Shown: piece after piece, positions 61,718 through 64,000 of the stretch
Layout: every line of letters starts with the position of its first letter
Position numbering within the stretch: position 1 is the first letter of the stretch
NCBI GenBank assembly: GCA_946415365.1
Contig: CAMKSE010000006.1
Location: forward strand, 62,001-126,000
DNA length: 64,000 nucleotides
Reading direction: 5' to 3'
From: an uncultured Prevotellaceae bacterium
GTDB lineage: Bacteria > Bacteroidota > Bacteroidia > Bacteroidales > Bacteroidaceae
Notes under the pieces: model-generated
Database searches by the model: none
What the model was told of the DNA's origin: nothing
What the model saw: only the letters and a program-made list of their open reading frames with translations
Position numbers and translations under genes: made by a program

Positions 61718-61933
61718 TTAAAAATCAAAAAAGCCGTCACCATCACAATCGCAACCATCGCCGCAGTCACAGTCAAAACCGTCGTGATCTATGCAAGCGT
61801 CATCATAGCCGTCGTTATAACCACGATTGTAGTTGTCATTCGAATAGCCCGAATGATTGTTATAACTCCCTCTGTTGTTATTCCTTAAGCTATTTACTAT
61901 AGCACTGAATAAAAGATAATCGAAAAATCCCAT
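61718..61933 (-). CDS. small Asn/Gly/Tyr/Asp-rich protein
   Basis: Protein of 71 residues starting MGFFDYLLFSAIVNSLRNNN, then a repeated NRGYNDGYDD pattern and an Asp/Cys tail (CDCGDGCDCDGDGFFDF). Low-complexity composition with five Cys and many acidic residues suggests a metal-binding or surface tail. No family recognised. It is the first gene of the four-gene block, with a promoter at 61961. Confidence 0.6.
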   Translation of the reverse strand: MGFFDYLLFSAIVNSLRNNNRGSYNNHSGYSNDNYNRGYNDGYDDACIDHDGFDCDCGDGCDCDGDGFFDF

Positions 61934-61960
61934 AGTTGTTCTTTTTTAAGTTCGACAATG

Positions 61961-61968
61961 CAAAGGTA
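61961..61968 (-). promoter_or_regulatory. promoter -7 element for lipoprotein block
   Basis: TACCTTTG on the minus strand, 28 bases before the ATG at 61933. Confidence 0.65.
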
Positions 61969-62031
61969 AAATGTATCAGTGCAGTCTATCTGCACAGGAA
62001 AAAATATTTTGTTTTTCCTGCTAAAATACAC

Positions 62032-62071
62032 ATCAAAAAAGAAGGAACGACCGGCTATCACAGCTGGTCGT
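62032..62071 (-). terminator. rho-independent terminator of a small transcript
   Basis: Minus-strand arms ACGACCAGCT and AGCCGGTCGT (one G-U pair) around a 5-base loop, followed by TTCCTTCTTTTTTG. Confidence 0.75.
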
Positions 62072-62088
62072 CCCCAAGCGTTCGCTAT

Positions 62089-62169
62089 TTATTCGGCGTT
62101 CCTGAAACCTCGCAAAATTCCAATGACAGTAGTCACAAGAATAAGTAGCAATGTCCACGCCTTTAGCAA
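62089..62169 (-). CDS. candidate tiny membrane protein or small RNA
   Basis: A TTG-initiated open frame of 26 residues (LKAWTLLLILVTTVIGILRG and a short tail) with one hydrophobic helix. It resembles the tiny smalltalk-type proteins of Bacteroidales in having a basic N-terminus, a Trp and a hydrophobic core, but this is a weak likeness. A TAnnTTTG core on the minus strand lies at 62209-62216, 40 bases upstream, and a strong terminator follows at 62071. The unit could instead be a non-coding RNA of about 160-170 nt. The rest of 61934-62408 shows a hairpin ACCGCAC/GTGCGGT near 62263-62290 and nothing else I can name. Confidence 0.4.
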   Translation of the reverse strand: MLKAWTLLLILVTTVIGILRGFRNAE

Positions 62170-62408
62170 GGGTAGAGTCTCACGACTCGAATAAGTCAAA
62201 TAGTCGGCCAAATATATACAACCCCGGGATTGAGGATATAGTTCTACTGGTTATATTTTGGAACCGCACGGTCTTCACAGAAAGTGCGGTGTGGGAATAG
62301 ATTTGTATCTAAATTCTGAGAGTTCTCAAAGTCCGTCCAAACAATCACACGAACCTCAAAGGAGGGAATATACGCCTATATCTTGTAATCTCTCTTACTT
62401 CATATTCT

Positions 62409-63101
62409 TTATGATAAGCGTTCCAGTGCGGCAGCATCCAATCGATAAACCGTCCATTCCTTCATGGGCACGGCTCCGAGTGAAAGGTAGAAGTCTATGC
62501 TTGGCTGGTTCCAGTTCAAGCACGACCACTCCATACGTCCACAATGATGCTCCCGTGCTATCTTGACCAGATGCAGCAGCAGTGCTTTTCCATAGCCTTT
62601 GCCACGGTCTTCTGGCCACACAAATAAGTCTTCAAGATATAATCCTGAATGACCAATGAACGTTGAGAAGTTGTAGAAGTAGAGTGCGAAGCCGACCTCA
62701 TGCTGGTCCACGACGGCGAAAACAGCTTCAGCCCGATGTTCATCAAACATTTCCCTTTCCAATACATCAGGTGTAGCAATTACCTCGTTTTCCATCTTCT
62801 CATATTGGGCAATTCCCTTTATGAACTCCATTAGCAATGGTACATCCCGCCGTTCAGCCTTGCGAATCACAACATTATTCTTCTGCGTCACACATTTCTT
62901 CAACTCCGATGACTTATTATTATCTTTCAGTGGTTCTGATGGATTATTCTTATCAGACAAAGAAGTAACAGTAATGGATAGCGGAATTGACAAATCTTCT
63001 TCGTGTTCCGATTCCGTGATTACAGATTTCCTGCTGGTGCCGATACTAATAATACCATAGAAAACTATAATGACTACTGCTATAATGAAGAACCAAATCA
63101 T
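62409..63101 (-). CDS. membrane-anchored GNAT N-acetyltransferase
   Basis: Protein of 230 residues. An N-terminal membrane segment (WFFIIAVVIIVFYGIISIG) and a charged linker of about 55 residues precede a GNAT domain with EDLFVWPEDRGKGYGKALLL and FYLSLGAVPMKEW. The GNAT part resembles spermidine/spermine acetyltransferases; the membrane anchor is unusual for this family. A pure GNAT of about 155 residues could start within the frame, but no clear internal start was chosen. Confidence 0.78.
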   Translation of the reverse strand: MIWFFIIAVVIIVFYGIISIGTSRKSVITESEHEEDLSIPLSITVTSLSDKNNPSEPLKDNNKSSELKKCVTQKNNVVIRKAERRDVPLLMEFIKGIAQYEKMENEVIATPDVLEREMFDEHRAEAVFAVVDQHEVGFALYFYNFSTFIGHSGLYLEDLFVWPEDRGKGYGKALLLHLVKIAREHHCGRMEWSCLNWNQPSIDFYLSLGAVPMKEWTVYRLDAAALERLS

Positions 63102-63107
63102 AGTTTT

Positions 63108-63548
63108 TTATTTCTTTGAATATTTCGTATATAGCTTGATGGCATCCTGCATAATGTCGTAGTGATCAAATGCCAGATGTGGCAAGTCTGACAGTGGCCA
63201 CCACTCAGCTATTGCTGCATCATCCTGACCAGTGACAGCAGCAGGCTCTTCGATAACAGCCAGATAAGCAACGGTCACTGTTCTCCCTCTTGGGTCGCGG
63301 TCAACCTTGGAGTATGCTCCAATCTGATGAACATCCGACACTCGAAGTCCCGTCTCTTCCTCTAGTTCTCTGATAGCGCACTGTTCCGTGGTTTCATCCA
63401 TATTCATGAATCCACCGGGGAACGCCCATGCTCCTTTGAAGGGGTCATCACCCCTTTGGATTAGCAGCACCTTTGGTTCTGCCTCTCTTGTTATAACAAT
63501 ACAGTCAGCTGTAACAGCCGGTCTGGGATATTTGTATGCATATGCCAT
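63108..63548 (-). CDS. NUDIX hydrolase
   Basis: Protein of 146 residues with the Nudix box GGFMNMDETTEQCAIRELEE and ETGL, exactly G-x5-E-x7-R-E-U-x-E-E-x-G. It probably hydrolyses a nucleoside diphosphate derivative such as ADP-ribose or a damaged nucleotide. It lies six bases before the GNAT gene. Confidence 0.92.
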   Translation of the reverse strand: MAYAYKYPRPAVTADCIVITREAEPKVLLIQRGDDPFKGAWAFPGGFMNMDETTEQCAIRELEEETGLRVSDVHQIGAYSKVDRDPRGRTVTVAYLAVIEEPAAVTGQDDAAIAEWWPLSDLPHLAFDHYDIMQDAIKLYTKYSKK

Positions 63549-63553
63549 AATTT

Positions 63554-63931
63554 TTATTCGCTATTTGTTTCTTTTCCATAAAACCTATACCAGTGAGCTG
63601 CCTGAGCCATGATTGATTTGAATTCTTCAGGCTGAACCTCTGCCATGGTGGACTTGATATAAACATTCTCAGTACAACCTATGTAGAGCAGAATGTCAAG
63701 GCTGTTTACGAAGGCTGTATAGAGTTTCCCATGTTCTTTGAAATAGGCTAATGCCTTTTCCCTTTGATCTTCGTTTTTTGGACGTAGGACCTGAAAATGG
63801 AGATATGGCTCAGAATTATGCACCAAATCTTCAAAGGGCGTTCCGAAATTGTACTTGTTGATTCGGAACTTATCCTTGGATACGGCACTTTGTTTAGCGT
63901 CTGTTACGTCAATTGATATATGATCCATCAT
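63554..63931 (-). CDS. hypothetical protein
   Basis: Protein of 125 residues with mixed strands and helices (YLHFQVLRPKNEDQREKALA, ILLYIGCTENVYIK) and no motif I recognise. It lies five bases before the NUDIX gene and may share its transcript. Confidence 0.55.
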   Translation of the reverse strand: MMDHISIDVTDAKQSAVSKDKFRINKYNFGTPFEDLVHNSEPYLHFQVLRPKNEDQREKALAYFKEHGKLYTAFVNSLDILLYIGCTENVYIKSTMAEVQPEEFKSIMAQAAHWYRFYGKETNSE

Positions 63932-64000
63932 ACTATATTATGTTTTAAGCAAATTGATACGGTGTAGTTTATCTGCACAAATGGTTATTATTCATATCTA

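Noticed and set aside
1..64000. tRNA or rRNA genes and att-like direct repeats at element borders
   Set aside because: I looked for cloverleaf-type ends and long direct repeats around 34 kb and 61-62 kb by eye and found none that I could support.

Overview
The window looks like chromosome of a Bacteroidales bacterium, most likely Prevotella-like. The grounds are the recurring TAnnTTTG promoter core, the family content (TonB-dependent barrel, a DUF6377-type regulator, DUF4099/DUF3945, two-subunit 2-oxoacid:ferredoxin oxidoreductase, GH8 lipoprotein) and the moderate GC content. I saw no rRNA, tRNA or CRISPR array. All family names rest on motifs read by eye.

Left part (0-26 kb), mostly ordinary chromosome. 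In order: a LytTR regulator; a Y-family polymerase operon with a YolD-like partner; mgsA, a glutamine amidotransferase and pfkA; korAB; a five-gene cluster (circularly permuted ATP-grasp, alpha-E, transglutaminase, two M14 proteins) of the type proposed to make and process peptide-like amides, in which one M14 paralogue has lost its zinc ligands; a small heat-shock protein with an elaborate upstream region; a GH8 xylan-type operon; a run of small enzymes and a membrane acyltransferase; and a DUF6377 regulator divergent from an outer-membrane barrel protein.

Middle part (26.4-34 kb) is a one-direction run of short accessory genes: several GNAT acetyltransferases, a PPOX protein, a C_GCAxxG protein, a PLD-like protein, DUF5714, ACT, flavodoxin-fold, nitroreductase and DUF169 proteins. 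It carries traces of rearrangement: a truncated second copy of the DUF5714 gene, a duplicated divergent promoter block, a palindromic insertion and AT-rich tandem repeats.

Right part (34-62 kb) is a mobile element built of two converging operons. The rightward operon (34.9-41.9 kb) encodes a lipoprotein, small and membrane proteins, a winged-helix protein, a MobV relaxase and an OmpA-like protein. The leftward operon (59-43.6 kb) encodes DUF4099/DUF3945, a TOPRIM protein, a PH-domain protein, two VirB5-like proteins, peptidoglycan hydrolases, an ArdC/MutS-I fusion, a tandem OB-fold protein and ArdC. An AT-rich orphan cargo gene sits where the operons meet, beside a strong bidirectional terminator. 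No VirB4- or VirD4-type ATPase and no canonical integrase is present in the window.

The most striking signals lie in this element. Nine of fourteen proteins of the leftward operon end in a C-terminal arginine encoded by CGA or AGA directly before the stop, and five of these tails are His-rich. A run of ten A joins two frames of an M23-like gene by a dnaX-type slippery heptamer. The only recombinase-like protein has lost its catalytic serine and arginines, and AGTATGA inverted repeats lie beside the promoters at both ends of the element.

The last part (62-64 kb) has a small putative transcript, a membrane-anchored GNAT, a NUDIX hydrolase and an unknown protein.
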